DNA from: Solirubrobacterales bacterium
GTDB taxonomy: Bacteria; Actinomycetota; Thermoleophilia; Solirubrobacterales; Solirubrobacteraceae
NCBI GenBank assembly: GCA_009781575.1
Contig: WQXW01000123.1
Coordinates: 1-5,992 of the forward strand
Direction: 5' to 3'
Length of the DNA: 5,992 bases
The translations under genes and the position numbers were made by a program. Under the pieces are notes generated by a model. It saw only the letters and a list, made by a program, of their open reading frames with translations. It was not told the DNA's origin and did no database searches. Below are positions 4,830 through 5,992 of this stretch, in pieces. Within the stretch, counting starts at the first letter, position 1. The number at the start of each line of letters is the position of its first letter.

Positions 4830-5909
4830 GTGACCGTCAACTCGCCCCTCTACTCGCCCCACCGCCACCGCCATCTCCACGCGCGCCGGGAGGAGCGGCG
4901 GGCTCACGTGCGGCGACAGCGCGTCGTCGCGGCCGCGCTCACCGGGCTCTTCGCGCTGGTTCTCATCGCGCTGGCGGTGGGCGGCGGCGGGCCCGCCGAA
5001 GGAAGGCGCGGCGCGCAGCTGGCCGCCCACACGCGCCGACCCGTGGTGGCTCGCTCGGCCATCGGCCTGCCCATGGGACACCCCGCGCTCGCGCTGCGCT
5101 ACCTCTCGCCGCGCAGCCAGCCGGTGGGGGTGCCCATGCGCCAGCCCCCCCGCGCGGGCCTGCTGTTCAACCTGCAGACCGGCCAGGTGCTGTGGCAGCT
5201 GCGCCCCAGCGAACGTGTGCGCATCGCGAGCCTCACGAAGATGATGACCGCGTGGCTGGCGGTGCACGCCCTGCCGGCCCACGCGCAGGTGCCGATCACG
5301 CGCCAGGCCGTCGAGATGCCGGGCTCGAAAGTCGGGGTGCTGCCGCTCGGGCGGCGCGCGCTGGTCGAAACGCTCATGTACGGGCTGCTGCTGCCGTCCG
5401 GCAACGACGCCGCGGTCGCGCTCGCCCAGGGCGTCGCCGGCTCGCTGCGCCACTTCGTGGCCGACATGAACCGCGAAGCCGCCCACCTGGGCCTCGGCTG
5501 CACGCGCTACTCCTCACCGTCGGGCTACTACAACCTCGACAACTACTCCTGCGCCGCCGACCTGGCGGTGCTCGCGCACGACGACCTGCTCCAGCCGCGC
5601 ATCGCCTCGATCGTGCGCGAACCCACCGCCGCGCCTCCCCTCCCGATCGCCGGCGGTCGCGTGTACCTCTACAACAACAACCCCCTCCTGATCTACCACT
5701 ATCCCGGGGTCACCGGCATGAAGACCGGCTACACGCTCGCCGCCGGCAAGTGCCTGGTGGCCACCGCCGAACGCCACGGCGTGCGCCTCGGCGTGGTGCT
5801 GCTCCACTCGCCCTACCCCGGCACGCAGGCGCGCCGCCTGCTCAACGCCGGCTTTGCCTTCTACCACGTGCCACCCGTACGCGAACCCCCAATGCCCCCC
5901 GGCGTATAG
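4830..5909 (+). CDS. D-alanyl-D-alanine carboxypeptidase (peptidase S11, DacA-like penicillin-binding protein)
   Basis: This enzyme trims the terminal D-Ala from peptidoglycan stem peptides outside the membrane and so limits cross-linking. All three penicillin-binding motifs are present (numbering from GTG 4830): Ser134-x-x-Lys137 in IASLTKMMTAW, SGN at 190-192 in LLPSGNDAAVALA, and KTG at 298-300 in GVTGMKTGYT. An Arg-rich cytoplasmic start (HARREERRAHVRRQR) leads into a hydrophobic anchor or signal (about 33-50, ending GGGG). A linker of roughly 55 residues follows before the catalytic domain. The C-terminal beta domain of classic PBP5 enzymes is absent; the protein ends soon after the catalytic domain with PPMPPGV. 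GTG 4830 is chosen because strongly G/C third positions begin about there. GTG 4908 is a serious alternative: it has a purine-rich Shine-Dalgarno upstream and would begin right at the Arg-rich stretch before the anchor. The frame is open back to 4302, but that part is not protein-like. No operon partner is visible. Confidence 0.92.
   Translation: MTVNSPLYSPHRHRHLHARREERRAHVRRQRVVAAALTGLFALVLIALAVGGGGPAEGRRGAQLAAHTRRPVVARSAIGLPMGHPALALRYLSPRSQPVGVPMRQPPRAGLLFNLQTGQVLWQLRPSERVRIASLTKMMTAWLAVHALPAHAQVPITRQAVEMPGSKVGVLPLGRRALVETLMYGLLLPSGNDAAVALAQGVAGSLRHFVADMNREAAHLGLGCTRYSSPSGYYNLDNYSCAADLAVLAHDDLLQPRIASIVREPTAAPPLPIAGGRVYLYNNNPLLIYHYPGVTGMKTGYTLAAGKCLVATAERHGVRLGVVLLHSPYPGTQARRLLNAGFAFYHVPPVREPPMPPGV
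4888..4895 (+). promoter_or_regulatory. Shine-Dalgarno-like GGGAGGAG, possible ribosome binding site for an alternative start
   Basis: GGGAGGAG lies 12 nt before GTG 4908, which is in frame with the carboxypeptidase and would start it at the Arg-rich stretch before the signal anchor (333 residues). The spacing is longer than ideal. The same bases encode Arg-Glu-Glu if translation begins at GTG 4830, so this may be coincidence. Confidence 0.3.
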
Positions 5910-5961
5910 CGGTCGTGCCCCCCGGCGTATAGCGGTCGTGCCCCCCGGCGTGCAGCGCCCG
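5893..5961 (+). repeat. 23-bp tandem repeat, three copies, spanning the carboxypeptidase stop codon
   Basis: The unit at 5893-5915 (TGCCCCCCGGCG followed by TATAGCGGTCG) is repeated exactly at 5916-5938 and again at 5939-5961 with four substitutions. A possible fourth, strongly diverged copy follows at 5962-5984 (about 16 of 23 matches, weak given the base composition). The first copy contains the gene's last codons and its TAG stop at 5907-5909. The unit is not a multiple of three, so copies change the reading frame. No terminator is seen between the stop and the end of the window. Confidence 0.85.
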
Positions 5962-5992
5962 TGCCGGCCCGCACGTCGCGCCCGCGCCGGCC

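Overview
This is a 6 kb stretch of very GC-rich bacterial DNA. Third codon positions are almost all G or C, GTG starts occur, and genes abut or overlap by 1-4 nt, all coded on the + strand. The proteins look actinobacterial. My best guess is the Thermoleophilia/Solirubrobacterales side of that phylum, based on the style of the E2, LipA and rhomboid sequences; no taxonomic marker is present, so this is inference.

Positions 1-4301 form one compact gene string that reads as an operon. It runs: the 3' part of a 2-oxoacid dehydrogenase E2 acyltransferase (1-705, cut by the window edge); lipB octanoyltransferase (732-1574); lipA lipoyl synthase (1571-2521); a rhomboid-family intramembrane serine protease (about 2531-3328); a 59-residue two-helix membrane protein (3328-3507); and a protein joining an acylphosphatase domain to a LigD-type 3'-phosphoesterase domain (3504-4301). 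The junctions are 26 nt, a 4-nt ATGA overlap, 9 nt, a 1-nt TGATG overlap and a 4-nt ATGA overlap. The first three genes make a clear functional unit: LipB transfers octanoate to lipoyl domains, LipA inserts the two sulfurs, and E2 is the main client. The last three have no evident link to lipoylation, so their place in the string is the puzzle.

Positions 4302-4829 (528 nt) hold no convincing gene. They contain a possible weak intrinsic terminator with a T6 run, a striking AT-rich 46-bp dyad (4378-4423), a cluster of ATCA/ATCAA repeats spaced 9-10 bp, and several GC palindromes.

Positions 4830-5909 encode a membrane-anchored D-alanyl-D-alanine carboxypeptidase (peptidase S11, penicillin-binding) with all three active-site motifs. 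Its stop codon lies inside a 23-bp tandem repeat that continues downstream. The most unusual object is the acylphosphatase-phosphoesterase fusion. It keeps the hallmark residues of both domains but has a shortened, altered loop in the phosphoesterase part.
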